Shown in pieces: positions 7,923-17,024 of a DNA stretch of 64,000 nucleotides. The stretch's first letter is position 1, and every line of letters begins with the position of its first letter. Below the pieces are notes generated by a model, which had not been told where the DNA came from, ran no database searches, and was given only the letters and a program-made list of their open reading frames with translations. Source of the stretch: Lentzea aerocolonigenes (GTDB taxonomy: Bacteria > Actinomycetota > Actinomycetes > Mycobacteriales > Pseudonocardiaceae); NCBI RefSeq assembly GCF_000955955.1, contig NZ_JYJG01000064.1:1-64000 (forward strand). The letters run 5' to 3'. The translations under genes were made by a program, and so were the position numbers.

Positions 7923-7971
7923 GGCGTCTGCAAGTACCGCCAACTCGGAGTTGGTGGTACTTGCAGACGCC
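7923..7971. terminator. Near-perfect inverted repeat between convergent genes
   Basis: Two 24-base arms (7923-7946 and 7948-7971) are complementary except for one G-T position, separated by one base. The hairpin sits between the stops of the reductase and the sensor kinase and probably terminates both transcripts. The right arm is identical over 24 bases to 47237-47260 and belongs to the AGTTGG repeat family described there. Confidence 0.75.
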
Positions 7972-7977
7972 GAAGAG

Positions 7978-9375
7978 CTAGAGCAGCCGGCGAGGGAGCC
8001 GGATCGTGAACGTCGTGGAGCCTGGGCGGCTGGTCAGGTTGATCGTGCCGCCGTGGGCGTGCACGAGGGACTGCACGACGGCGAGGCCGAGGCCGCTGCC
8101 GCCGCGTTGGCGGGTCCGGGAGTTGTCGACGCGGTAGAAGCGGTCGAAGATCCGCTCCTGGTCGGTCTCCGTGATGCCGGGGCCGGTGTCGCTCACCTGC
8201 ACGACCGCCCAGCCGTCCTCGGCCCGCACGCGCACCGACACCGCGGTTCCGGCGGGCGTGTGCACGGCCGCGTTGGTCAGCAGGTTGTCGAGCACCTGCC
8301 GCAACCGCGTGGCGTCCGCGCGCATGGTCACCGTGTCGGCGTCGATCTCCAACGAGTGCGACGGACGGGCTGCGCGGAAGGCGTCTCCTGCCGCCTCGGC
8401 GACCTGCGCCAGGTCCAGCTCCTCCGGGCGCAACGGCGGTTCGGACTCCGCGGAATCCAGGCGTGCCAACAACAACAGGTCGTCGAGCAGCACGCTCATC
8501 CGCGATGCCTCCGACCGCAGCTTCTCCAGGTGCTTCTCGCGTTCGCCCGGTTCGTTGGCCGCCGCGTACCGGAAGAGGTCCGCATAGCCGCGCAACGACG
8601 TCAGCGGCGTGCGCAGCTCGTGTGACGCGTCGGCGATGAACCGCCGCAGTCGTTGCTCTGCGGCCGTGCGCGCGGCCAAAGAAGTGTCGATGTGCGCGAG
8701 CATCTTGTTGAACGCCTCGCGCAGCTCGTCGACCTCGACACCGCCGCCGGCGCCGTCCACCCGCACGGTGAGGTCCGCCGAGTCGGTCAGGTCCTGCGAC
8801 GAGATGTCGTGCGCGGTGTCGGCCATGTCCGACAGGGGCCGCAGGCCGCGTCGCAGCAGCGCCTGGCCGCCGACGACCAGCGTGACCAGCGCCGCGAGGA
8901 ACGCCGCCACGCTGACGGTGATCAGCTGGGAGATCGTGCCGTCCCGGTCGTCCATCGGCGCGGCGCTGACCAGGACGATCTCGTTCTCCCTGATCGGGCA
9001 CGCGCGCAGCCGGAACTTGCCCTCGCCGCGCAGGTACCCGGTCTCGAGGGTGTCCTTGGTCAACGCCTTCTTCGCGATCTCGTCGAACTCCTCGCGGTCG
9101 TCCGGGTGCTGGTCGCCGGGCTGGGCGACCAGCTCGCCGTTCTCCACCTTGTAGACGACCGCGAACCAGGTCGGCGGGAGCTTGGTGACCTTGCCGTAGT
9201 ACTCGACGTCGTGGGACGCGCCGGTCTGGCTCATGGCCATCTGGTCGTCGAGCCGCTTGTCGAGGAACGTCTTCATCGACGTCACCATGACCGCGCCGAC
9301 GATCGCGAACACGGCGAGCGCCAGCGCACCCAGACCCAGTGCGAGCCTCGTACCGAGGCGCAGTGGCCGGTTCAT
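7978..9375 (-). CDS. Membrane sensor histidine kinase
   Basis: A 465-residue kinase. TM1 is at about 10-34, an extracellular sensor region at 35-148, TM2 at about 150-172, then HAMP and HisKA with phospho-acceptor His252 (DASHELRTPLTSLRGY). The ATPase domain has an N box (RQVLDNLLTNAAVH), G1 (DTGPGI), F box (FDRFYRV) and G2 (GGSGLGLAVV). All catalytic motifs are present. Its ATG overlaps the response-regulator stop as ATGA, so the two form a pair. The adjacent divergent flavin/ferric-reductase operon is the obvious candidate target. The signal is unknown. Confidence 0.93.
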   Translation of the reverse strand: MNRPLRLGTRLALGLGALALAVFAIVGAVMVTSMKTFLDKRLDDQMAMSQTGASHDVEYYGKVTKLPPTWFAVVYKVENGELVAQPGDQHPDDREEFDEIAKKALTKDTLETGYLRGEGKFRLRACPIRENEIVLVSAAPMDDRDGTISQLITVSVAAFLAALVTLVVGGQALLRRGLRPLSDMADTAHDISSQDLTDSADLTVRVDGAGGGVEVDELREAFNKMLAHIDTSLAARTAAEQRLRRFIADASHELRTPLTSLRGYADLFRYAAANEPGEREKHLEKLRSEASRMSVLLDDLLLLARLDSAESEPPLRPEELDLAQVAEAAGDAFRAARPSHSLEIDADTVTMRADATRLRQVLDNLLTNAAVHTPAGTAVSVRVRAEDGWAVVQVSDTGPGITETDQERIFDRFYRVDNSRTRQRGGSGLGLAVVQSLVHAHGGTINLTSRPGSTTFTIRLPRRLL

Positions 9376-10088
9376 TCCGCCGCTCGGCGGAGCACGTACC
9401 CCACACCGCGCACGGTGTGGATCAACGGCTCGCGGCCGTCGTCGAGCTTGCGGCGCAGGTGGGAGATGACCAGCTCGACCACGTTCGAGCGGCCGCCGAA
9501 GTCGTACTCCCACACGTGGTCGAGGATCTGCGCCTTCGTCAGCACGGCCGGTGAGCGACGCATCAGGTACCGGAGCAGCTCGTACTCGGTCGGCGTGAGG
9601 GTCACCAACTTGCCCGTGCGGCGGACCTCGCGCGTGTCCTCGTCCATCACCAGGTCTGCGACCTTCAGCACAGATCGCTTCCACGACGGACCTGTCGAGC
9701 GGCGCAGCACGGCCCGGAGCCGGGCCATCAGCTCCTCGACCGAGAACGGTTTGACGAGGTAGTCGTCGCCGCCGCGAGTGAGTCCCGCCACACGGTCCGC
9801 GGTGCCGTCACGAGCCGTCAGAAAGACCACCGGGACCATCGCCCCGGCTGCCCGCATCCGATCAAGAACGGTGAATCCGTCCAGGTCAGGCAGCATGAGG
9901 TCGAGCACGACGATGTCCGGCTGGAACTCGGCGGCCTCTCTCAAAGCCTCCTCACCGTTGAGCGCGGTAGCGGCCTGCCAGCCCTCGTACCGGGCGACCG
10001 TCGCGACCAGGTCAGCGATGTGCGGCTCGTCGTCGACGACGAGCAATCGAACCGAGTTCCCCTTGTCCACGTGCTCATGGTGCGTCAC
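9372..10088 (-). CDS. OmpR/PhoB-family response regulator
   Basis: A 238-residue regulator with an N-terminal receiver (LLVVDDEPHIADLV; phospho-acceptor Asp63 in VLDLMLPDLDG; Lys in DDYLVKPF) and a C-terminal winged helix (LTPTEYELLRYLMRR... RSNVVELVISHLRRKL... VRGVGYVLR). The GTG at 10088 is chosen because GAGG lies about ten bases upstream and the protein then begins a few residues before the receiver. It is co-transcribed with the downstream kinase and reads away from the ferric-reductase-type operon across a 125-base shared promoter region. Confidence 0.93.
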   Translation of the reverse strand: MTHHEHVDKGNSVRLLVVDDEPHIADLVATVARYEGWQAATALNGEEALREAAEFQPDIVVLDLMLPDLDGFTVLDRMRAAGAMVPVVFLTARDGTADRVAGLTRGGDDYLVKPFSVEELMARLRAVLRRSTGPSWKRSVLKVADLVMDEDTREVRRTGKLVTLTPTEYELLRYLMRRSPAVLTKAQILDHVWEYDFGGRSNVVELVISHLRRKLDDGREPLIHTVRGVGYVLRRAAE

Positions 10089-10213
10089 CTGGTGCTCACC
10101 TCGCTCGATCGACAGGAAGTCGACAGCGCGGGCATAGGGGAGCCACAGCTCGAACGCCAAGGATCGAGAAAGACCGAACCGACTGCCGACCCGCCCTGAC
10201 CGAGGAGCCCGCC

Positions 10214-11572
10214 GTGACGACCACCCTGCAGCAACCCGTGCGACCGGCTCCGGCCGGCCGTGCGACGCCGCACAAGGTGCTGGCCAAAGCCGGCCTCTAC
10301 GCGTTCCTCCTGGCCAACGCGGCGTTCGTGACGTACCTGTTCAACGCGGCCGGCGTCGGCTCGAACAAGCTGGTGAACTTCGGCAGGCTGGCCGGGCTGT
10401 ACGGCGCGTTGGCGATGGCGTTCCAGCTGCTGCTGGTCGCGCGACTGCCGTGGCTCGACCGCCGGTTGGGCATGGACAAGCTCACCTCGTGGCACCGCTG
10501 GGTCGGCTTCACGATCTTCTGGATGCTGATCGGCCACCTGACCTTCATCGCGTTCGGCAACGCCGGGAACGACGGCCCGATCGCCGAGATCATCCGGCAG
10601 GCCACCGAGCTCGAAGGCATCCTCCGCGCGCTGGTCGCGTGGACGATCATCATGGTCGTCGGCGTGGTGTCGGCCCGGTTCGCGCGGCGCAAGCTGGCGT
10701 ACGAGACTTGGCACTTCATCCACCTGTACACCTACATCGCGATCTTCCTGGCGTTCACGCACCAGGTCGCGGTCGGCAGCACCTTCCGCAAGTCCGCGCT
10801 CGCGACCGGCTACTGGTGGGCGCTCTGGGCGTTCGCCATCGGGTCTGTCGTGATCGGACGGTTGGTGCTCCCGTTCTGGTGCAACTGGCGTCACCAGTTC
10901 CGGGTCGCCGCGGTCGTGCCGGAGGCGCACAACGTCGTCTCGGTCTACATCGAGGGCAAGGACCTGGACCAGCTGGGAGCGAAGGCCGGCCAGTTCTTCC
11001 TGTGGCGCTTCCTGACCAAGGACCGCTGGTGGCAGGCCAACCCGTTCTCGCTGTCCGCGGCGCCGAACGGCAAGTACCTGCGGCTCACCGCGAAGGCACT
11101 GGGCACCGGCAGTGCCGACATCCGCAACGTCAAGGTCGGCACCCGCGTGTTCGCCGAGGGCCCGTACGGCGCCTTCACGACCATGCACCAGACCAAGCAG
11201 AACGCGCTCCTCGTGGCCGGTGGTGTCGGTGTCACGCCGATCCGCGCGCTGCTGGAGGAGATCAAGGGTCACGTCGTGGTGCTCTACCGGGTCACCGACC
11301 CGCGCGAAGCCGTGCTGCTGCGCGAGCTCGAAGGCCTCGCGCGGGCCAAGGGCGCGGTGTTGCGCCTGGTCACCGGGTCCTCGAAGACGATCACCGCGAA
11401 CGGCCCGTTGCTCGGCCCGGAGAACATCGCCGCGCTGGTGCCGGACGTGCAGGACCGCGACATCTTCATCTGCGGCCCCAACGGCATGACCGACGCCGTG
11501 GTGCGCAGCCTTGACGAACTGGGAGTGCCCAGCAACCAGGTCCACGCCGAGCGCTTCGCGCTGGCCAACTGA
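10214..11572 (+). CDS. Ferric-reductase-like flavocytochrome
   Basis: A 452-residue membrane oxidoreductase. Six membrane segments span residues about 25-225 and contain haem-ligand-type histidine pairs (WHRWVGFTIFWMLIGHLTF; ETWHFIHLYTYIAIFLAFTHQ). An FAD domain (GQFFLWRFL; ANPFSLSAAPN) and an NAD(P)H domain (VAGGVGVTPIRALLEE; CGPNGM) follow. It should pass electrons from cytosolic NAD(P)H through FAD and haem across the membrane. The neighbouring FMN-binding protein and ApbE suggest that the extracytoplasmic acceptor is a covalently flavinylated protein. The start is the GTG at 10214. Confidence 0.9.
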   Translation: MTTTLQQPVRPAPAGRATPHKVLAKAGLYAFLLANAAFVTYLFNAAGVGSNKLVNFGRLAGLYGALAMAFQLLLVARLPWLDRRLGMDKLTSWHRWVGFTIFWMLIGHLTFIAFGNAGNDGPIAEIIRQATELEGILRALVAWTIIMVVGVVSARFARRKLAYETWHFIHLYTYIAIFLAFTHQVAVGSTFRKSALATGYWWALWAFAIGSVVIGRLVLPFWCNWRHQFRVAAVVPEAHNVVSVYIEGKDLDQLGAKAGQFFLWRFLTKDRWWQANPFSLSAAPNGKYLRLTAKALGTGSADIRNVKVGTRVFAEGPYGAFTTMHQTKQNALLVAGGVGVTPIRALLEEIKGHVVVLYRVTDPREAVLLRELEGLARAKGAVLRLVTGSSKTITANGPLLGPENIAALVPDVQDRDIFICGPNGMTDAVVRSLDELGVPSNQVHAERFALAN

Positions 11573-11584
11573 GAGGTCGACGAC

Positions 11585-12061
11585 GTGAAGAGGGCAATTC
11601 CCGTTCTGGCGCTGAGTGTCGCAGGCCTGGTCCCGGTCTGGTTGTACTCGCCGGGCCCGGCGCACGAGGGTGAGATCAGCGAGGTCGCCGCGCCGGAGAC
11701 CCAAGCGCAGACCCAGGCACCCAAGACGACGAGTGCGGCTCCCAAGACGTCCGGAGCCGCGCCGACCACCCAGCAACAGCAACAGCAGACTCAGCAGGCC
11801 CAGGCCCGCACCGTGAACGGTCCGGCGGTGAACACGTCCGAAGGCACCGTGCAGGTCCAGGTCACGTTGCAGGGCAACAAGATCACTGATGTGAAGGCGG
11901 TGCGGGCGCCCAACAGCGAGCCGACCAGGATGGCGCTGCCGATCCTGAAGCAGGAGGCGCTGAAGGCCCAGAGCGCGGACATCGACACGGTGTCCGGCGC
12001 GACCGCGACCTCACAGGGCTACAAGCAGTCGCTGCAGGCCGCGCTCGACGGAGCGCAGTAG
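11585..12061 (+). CDS. Membrane-anchored FMN-binding domain protein
   Basis: A 158-residue protein with an N-terminal membrane anchor (AIPVLALSVAGLVPVWLYS), a Gln/Thr/Ala-rich linker including TTQQQQQQTQQ, and an FMN-binding domain ending in DTVSGATATSQGY. The Thr of SGAT is the residue that ApbE-type transferases modify with FMN through a phosphoester bond. It is placed between the flavocytochrome gene and apbE, so it is the likely extracytoplasmic electron acceptor. The start is a GTG 13 bases after the preceding stop. Confidence 0.88.
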   Translation: MKRAIPVLALSVAGLVPVWLYSPGPAHEGEISEVAAPETQAQTQAPKTTSAAPKTSGAAPTTQQQQQQTQQAQARTVNGPAVNTSEGTVQVQVTLQGNKITDVKAVRAPNSEPTRMALPILKQEALKAQSADIDTVSGATATSQGYKQSLQAALDGAQ

Positions 12062-12063
12062 CG

Positions 12064-12804
12064 ATGTCGTTCCGGGGCGTCGAGCAGATCATGGGCCTGC
12101 CGATCTCGGTCGACCTGCGTGACGGTGACGCCGCCCTGGCCGAACGTGCCTTCGCGTGGTTGCGGGAGGCAGATGCCCAGTTCTCGCCGTTCAAGCCGGA
12201 CAGCGAGGTGTCGAGGCTGGACCGGGGTGAGCTCACCAGGGAAGAGCTCACCCCGGATCTGGTCGAGGTCCTCTCGCTGTGCGACTGGTACGAGGAGTCG
12301 ACCGGCGGCGCGTTCACAGCGCAGGTGCCGGGACGCGGGCTCGACCCGTGCGCCGTGGTGAAGGGCTGGGCCGTGCAGCGCGCCGCCGACATCCTGCGCG
12401 AGGGCGGGGCGTCGTCGTTCTGCGTCAACGCCGGTGGCGACGTCGTGACGGCCGGCGAGCCCGAGCCCGGAAAGCCTTGGCGCGTGGGCGTTCGGCATCC
12501 AGACATCGCTGATCAGCTGTGTGTCGTGCTCGGCGTGCGGGACGGAGCTGTTGCCACGTCAGCGTTGTACGAACGCGGCCAGCACATCCTGGACGGCCGT
12601 ACCGGTCGGCCCGTCACGGGAATCTTGTCGGTCACGGTTTTCGCGGACGATCTCGCCATCGCCGATACCACTGCCACAGCAGCGTTTGCGCTGGGCAAGG
12701 ACGGGATCGAGTGGGCGGCGGCGCAGGAGGAGTGCGAGGTCTTCATCGTCGACGAAGATCGTCGCGTGTTCCGCAGCCCTGGACTTCCGGTACACATCTG
12801 TTAA
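12064..12804 (+). CDS. apbE: FAD:protein FMN transferase
   Basis: A 246-residue ApbE. Visible motifs: FSPFKPDSEVSRLD, GLDPCAVVKGWAVQRAA, a nucleotide-binding segment SFCVNAGGDV, and the C-terminal metal-binding region ADTTATAAFALG. The enzyme uses FAD to attach FMN to a threonine of target proteins in the presence of Mg2+. It begins three bases after the FMN-binding protein gene, its probable substrate. No signal peptide or lipobox is visible, unlike many Gram-negative ApbE proteins, and it is shorter than those. Confidence 0.92.
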   Translation: MSFRGVEQIMGLPISVDLRDGDAALAERAFAWLREADAQFSPFKPDSEVSRLDRGELTREELTPDLVEVLSLCDWYEESTGGAFTAQVPGRGLDPCAVVKGWAVQRAADILREGGASSFCVNAGGDVVTAGEPEPGKPWRVGVRHPDIADQLCVVLGVRDGAVATSALYERGQHILDGRTGRPVTGILSVTVFADDLAIADTTATAAFALGKDGIEWAAAQEECEVFIVDEDRRVFRSPGLPVHIC

Positions 12805-12919
12805 CATGCCCGGCCAACGGAGCTTCGACTCCGGGGCACGGATTTCGTTGATCAAGAGCTGATCGGAGCTCGCGCTCGGGGCAAGACCCGGCCAGCTGTT
12901 GACCAACACCTCGTGCGAG

Positions 12920-12968
12920 AGAGCCTGCTGGCGAGCGAATTCGGGAGCGCGCGCCGGCAGGCTCTTTC
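12920..12968 (+). terminator. Rho-independent-type terminator between convergent genes
   Basis: AGAGCCTGCTGGCG (12920-12933) pairs with CGCCGGCAGGCTCT (12952-12965) with one G-T pair, followed by TTCTG. It terminates the flavin operon and lies just before the stop of the convergent hydrolase gene. Confidence 0.75.
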
Positions 12969-12980
12969 TGTATTTGCGAC

Positions 12981-13994
12981 TCAGGCGTAGCGGTTCTCGT
13001 CGAACTCGAGGTTCACCGCGGAGCAACCCAGATCGCGGCCCATCGCGTCGAGCACGTCCACCAGCTCCAGGCTGCTCAGCCAGTCGCGGGGGATGGCTTC
13101 GGTGCCGTGCAGCGCGCCGAGGATGTTGCCGGTCAACGCCGCCGTGGCGTCACTACCACCGGAATGGTTGGCCGCAGCGCGCATGGCGTCCACGAACTGC
13201 ACGGGCTTCGGATGCGTCAGCACCGTGTAGACCGCGATCGCCAAGGCCTCCGGGCCGGTCCAGCCGCTGCCGAGCCGGTCGACGCGCACCGAACCGGTGC
13301 CGTCGTGCTCCTCGGCCAGCACCACAGCGCGCGTGAGCACGGTGGCCGTGTAGGTGTCGTCGCGCAGGACCCGGCCGATGACCTGGTCGATCGCCTCGCG
13401 CAACGGCCTGCCCTTCACGGCGAGCAGGTGGATCAGCAACGACAGCGCGCCACCGGAGACCCAGCCGCCCGTGCCGCCGTGTGTCAAAGCAGCAAACCGG
13501 CAGCCCAGGTCGTACGCGATGGCCGCGGAAGGTGCGAAACCCGCGGGTGCGGTGCGCGTGACGCCGTTGCAGCCAGACGACTCGTTGTGCGGATCGGTCG
13601 GGGTGGACATGGTGTCCGCCGCGAGCGCGCGCAGGCACGTCAGACCCGGCGAACGGCTCTCGTACAGCCGTTCGTCTGCGAGCAGACCGGTCGCGCCCCG
13701 TTCCGGGGCCGGTTGCTGCTGGGTGACGAGCCAGCGCCGGTAGCTGTGCCACACCATCTCCGACGGCTCCCACTCGCCGGTCCGCTTCCCGCGCACCCAC
13801 GCGCGCAGGTAGCCGTCGGCGGTGAAGAGCGTCAGCTGGGTGTCGTCGGTGAAGAGCGCGGGCTTCGGTGGTGCGAGCACACCTTCTGGGCCGTGTTCAC
13901 GCTGGATGTCGGCCAGGCCGAGGTACTGCACGGGTGCACCCAGGGCATCACCGAGAGCGCCGCCGAGGAGGCACCCGGCGCCGCGGTCAACCAC
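12981..13994 (-). CDS. ADP-ribosylglycohydrolase family protein
   Basis: A 337-residue DraG/ARH-type hydrolase, which removes ADP-ribose from proteins or small molecules using two Mg2+ ions. Motifs: CLLGGALGDALGAP near the N-terminus, TDDTQLTLFTADGY (metal ligands), GCNGVTRTAPAGF, TGGWVSGGALSLLIHLL and HSGGSDATAALTGNILGALHG. The last motif is usually GDSDS/T; here the first Asp is Gly, while the second Asp is kept. The GTG at 13994 is preferred because AGGA lies six bases upstream and the protein then begins where family members do; GTG 14015 is the alternative. The long frame continuing upstream is antisense to the regulator gene. Confidence 0.88.
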   Translation of the reverse strand: MVDRGAGCLLGGALGDALGAPVQYLGLADIQREHGPEGVLAPPKPALFTDDTQLTLFTADGYLRAWVRGKRTGEWEPSEMVWHSYRRWLVTQQQPAPERGATGLLADERLYESRSPGLTCLRALAADTMSTPTDPHNESSGCNGVTRTAPAGFAPSAAIAYDLGCRFAALTHGGTGGWVSGGALSLLIHLLAVKGRPLREAIDQVIGRVLRDDTYTATVLTRAVVLAEEHDGTGSVRVDRLGSGWTGPEALAIAVYTVLTHPKPVQFVDAMRAAANHSGGSDATAALTGNILGALHGTEAIPRDWLSSLELVDVLDAMGRDLGCSAVNLEFDENRYA

Positions 13995-14117
13995 GGAGTT
14001 CCTGTCTCGCGGCACGCGTGAACAGTAGCGTCCCGCGAACTTCAGCCGTACTTGTATCTGAGACTCAGGCCATCGCACCTGTTGAAGTGACAAGGTCAGC
14101 GGGCGTGAGGGAGGGGC

Positions 14118-16883
14118 ATGCGGAGCAAAACCGGACTCGAGTTCGGCGTGCTCGGTCCACTCCAGGTGCTCGCGGACGGCCGGCTGATCCAGCTCGGTCG
14201 CCGCGGCATGCGCGGACTGCTGGCCATGCTGGTCGTCGAGGCGAACCGACCCGTCTCGATCGACCAGATCGTCGACGCGCTGTGGACCGACTCGCCGCCG
14301 GCCACCGCGCGGACGATCGTGCACGGCTACGTCTCGCGGCTGCGCAAGGTGCTGGAGGAGGCCGACCCGTCGGCCTCGGCGACGATCCGCACCACGCCCA
14401 CCGGGTACCAGCTGACCGTCGACCCGTGGCGCCTCGACCTGCACCGCGCCCGGCAGCTCGTGGCGTCTTCCCGCGGCAAGCCCGCCGCCATCAGGGCGGG
14501 CTTGCTGCGCGAGGCGTTGGGTCTGTGGCGCGGGCCGGTGCTGTCCGACGTACCGGGCGACCCGATGACCTCTGATCTCGAAGAGCTCCGGCTGTCCGCG
14601 CTGGAGGAGCGCATCGACGCCGAGCTCGAACTGGGCCGGCACCTCGAGCTCGTGGGCGAGCTGCGGGGGTTGTGCACCGAGTACCCGTACCGCGAACGCC
14701 TGGTGGCGCACAGCATGCGGGCTTTGTACCGGTCCGGGCAGCGAGCTGACGCGCTTGAGGCCTACCAGCGGTTCCAGCGTCGTGCGAGCGAGGAACTGGG
14801 CATCGATCCCGGGCCGCAGCTGCGGTTGCTGCAGGAGCAGGTGCTGCGCGACGACCCCGCTCTGAGTTTGATCGGCCCGGTCGAGTCGCGTCCCGTCGCG
14901 CCGCGTGCCGGAATCGTCGCTCCTGCTCTGTTGCCCGCTTCTGCTTCGCGGTTGTTCGGACGTGCCGACGACATCGCCTGGCTGGACAACGTTTGCGCGG
15001 CCCGGAACCTGCTCGGCACGACGGTGGCCGTGCTGACCGGTGCGCCCGGTGTGGGCAAGAGCGCGTTGGCGATCACGTGGGGGCATGAGAACGCCGAGAT
15101 GTTCCCGCACGGTGTGCTGTTCGCTTCTCTGGGTGATGCCGAGCCGGGTGAGGTGCTGACCAGGTTCCTGGTGGCGCTGGGGGTTCCGGCCGACGGTGTC
15201 CCTGTCGGGGTGGAGGACCGCGTCGGGCTGTACCGATCGTTGCTCAACCGCCGCCGCGTGCTGGTGGTGCTGGACGACGCGACGGGCTTCGAGCAGGTGC
15301 AACCGTTGCTGCCGCCGGGTTCGGGCTCGGTGGTGCTGGTGACGTCTCGTTCGCACCTGGAGCGGCTGGTCGTCACGAACAGCGCTCGGGTGCGCAAGCT
15401 CGGCCCGTTGGACGACGAGGCCGCGCGGGAGCTGGTGGACGACGTGCTGGGGAGGCCGTTGTCCTCGGAGGACCCGGTGGCTTCCAGAAAGCTCGCTGAG
15501 TTGTGCGGCGGGTTGCCTTTGGCGTTGCGGGTGGCGGCCGCGAAGCTGGTGATCAGTCCGGAGTGGACGGTCGAGGAGCTGGTGGGGGAGCTGGCCGACG
15601 ACGGGCACCGGTTGCGTGGCTTGGACCTACCTGAGGCAGGCGTGGGGGTGTCGCGGGCGCTGGACCTGTCGACCCGCGACCTGCCGTCCGAGCTCGGCGA
15701 GGTGTTCAAGTCCGTCGGCCTCGCGCCCGGCCGCTGGATGTCGTCGCACGCCGTTGCCGCCCTGACCCGGATCCAGCTGGAGTCCGCTCGTTCGCGACTG
15801 GCTCAGCTCGTCGAGGTGAACCTGCTGGTCGAGCCGTGGCCGGACGGGTTCACGATGCACGAGCTGGTGCGGCTGTACGTGCGGGGAGCCGGCCGTTCCG
15901 ACCTGGACTCGTTGCGGCGCTTGGTGAACTACTACCTGGTCGCGTGCGACCACGTCCGCAGGGCCATCCGACCGGCGCGCGACGGCCTGGACTTCGCGTT
16001 GGGGGACAACGGTTCCACGTCGTTGCCGGCGTTCGGCGACCCGATCGACTGGTTCGACCAGGAATGGCCCAACATCGTCGCGGTCGTGCACGCGGCCGCC
16101 GAATCGGGCCTGCACGACCAGGTGTGGCAGCTGGTACGGCTGCTGCACACCTACGCGACCGTGCGCGCACTCACCGGGGAGTGGGTGGCGTTGGTCGGGT
16201 TCGGCCTGGCCGCGGCCGAGGTGACGGGGAGCCGCCTCGGACAGGTCCTGATGCTGGACACGACCTACACGACGAACGCCCGGCTGGGACGTCCTGTCCT
16301 GCTGCCGGACGCTCGCCGCGCGCACCGGATCGCGACCGAGCTGGGCGAGCGCCAGTACCTGGTGCTGACGCTCGCCCAGCTCGCGGACGTGCTGTTCCGG
16401 CTGAAGCACCACGACGAGGCGTTGCTGCACTTCTGGGAGTCGGTGCAGCTTGCGCAGCAGTCCGGTGACGTCGTCGGTGAGGGCCACGGGCTGAACAACG
16501 TCGCGCAGGTCGAACAGGCCCGCGGGCGGCTGGACGTGGCGTTGCAGCACCAGGCTCACGCCGTCGAGGTGTACCGGCGTTCCGGCGACCAGGTGGCGTT
16601 GATCCGCGGGCTGGCCAACCTGGCCGAGCTGTCGCTGGAAGCCGGGTCTTTGGACCAGGCCGAGTCGCTGGCGCGCCAGGTCGTCGACCAGGCGGCCGTC
16701 GCCGAGGTGACCTATCTGGAGGGATTTGGCCGCCAGGTGCTCGGCGGGGTGCTGCTCCGGCGGGCGGAATGGGTTGCTGCGGCAGCCGAATTGACGGAGG
16801 CGCTGCGCCTGTACGCGCAGGTCAACTCGGCGCGGGCGGTCGAGGTGCGGGCTGCTCTGGACTCGTTGTCGTCCGAGGTTTAG
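14118..16883 (+). CDS. SARP/AfsR-type regulator with NB-ARC and TPR domains
   Basis: A 921-residue regulator. Residues 8-100 form an OmpR-like winged helix, about 105-245 a bacterial transcriptional activation domain (ELGIDPGPQLRLLQEQVL), about 280-560 an NB-ARC ATPase with P-loop GAPGVGKS at 308-315 and Walker B LVVLDDA, and the rest TPR-like helices. Such AfsR-like proteins activate specialised-metabolism or developmental genes. No biosynthetic cluster is adjacent, so the target is unknown. The start is the ATG after GAGGGG, and the transcript ends at the hairpin 16980-17020. Confidence 0.92.
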   Translation: MRSKTGLEFGVLGPLQVLADGRLIQLGRRGMRGLLAMLVVEANRPVSIDQIVDALWTDSPPATARTIVHGYVSRLRKVLEEADPSASATIRTTPTGYQLTVDPWRLDLHRARQLVASSRGKPAAIRAGLLREALGLWRGPVLSDVPGDPMTSDLEELRLSALEERIDAELELGRHLELVGELRGLCTEYPYRERLVAHSMRALYRSGQRADALEAYQRFQRRASEELGIDPGPQLRLLQEQVLRDDPALSLIGPVESRPVAPRAGIVAPALLPASASRLFGRADDIAWLDNVCAARNLLGTTVAVLTGAPGVGKSALAITWGHENAEMFPHGVLFASLGDAEPGEVLTRFLVALGVPADGVPVGVEDRVGLYRSLLNRRRVLVVLDDATGFEQVQPLLPPGSGSVVLVTSRSHLERLVVTNSARVRKLGPLDDEAARELVDDVLGRPLSSEDPVASRKLAELCGGLPLALRVAAAKLVISPEWTVEELVGELADDGHRLRGLDLPEAGVGVSRALDLSTRDLPSELGEVFKSVGLAPGRWMSSHAVAALTRIQLESARSRLAQLVEVNLLVEPWPDGFTMHELVRLYVRGAGRSDLDSLRRLVNYYLVACDHVRRAIRPARDGLDFALGDNGSTSLPAFGDPIDWFDQEWPNIVAVVHAAAESGLHDQVWQLVRLLHTYATVRALTGEWVALVGFGLAAAEVTGSRLGQVLMLDTTYTTNARLGRPVLLPDARRAHRIATELGERQYLVLTLAQLADVLFRLKHHDEALLHFWESVQLAQQSGDVVGEGHGLNNVAQVEQARGRLDVALQHQAHAVEVYRRSGDQVALIRGLANLAELSLEAGSLDQAESLARQVVDQAAVAEVTYLEGFGRQVLGGVLLRRAEWVAAAAELTEALRLYAQVNSARAVEVRAALDSLSSEV

Positions 16884-16979
16884 CCACTGTTTAGTCGTCT
16901 GGTCCCAAAACATGGGATGTTGGACGTGCAGGCCGCCGAGTGGGGGATTACCGAGGGGGTAAGGCGGCCGCGTTGAAGA

Positions 16980-17020
16980 GGCCCGACCGGCATTCGGGGG
17001 AGTTTGCCGGTCGGGCCGTT
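16980..17020 (+). terminator. Hairpin terminator after the SARP gene
   Basis: GGCCCGACCGGCA (16980-16992) and TGCCGGTCGGGCC (17005-17017) are perfect complements with a 12-base loop, followed by GTT. It lies between two convergent genes and may serve both. Confidence 0.8.
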
Positions 17021-17024
17021 CTGC

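Noticed and set aside
12981..15608. A very long minus-strand open frame continuing from the ADP-ribosylglycohydrolase across the SARP gene
   Set aside because: Only the first part matches a protein family; the rest is antisense to a well-supported regulator and has GC-rich shadow composition. The hydrolase is taken to start at 13994.
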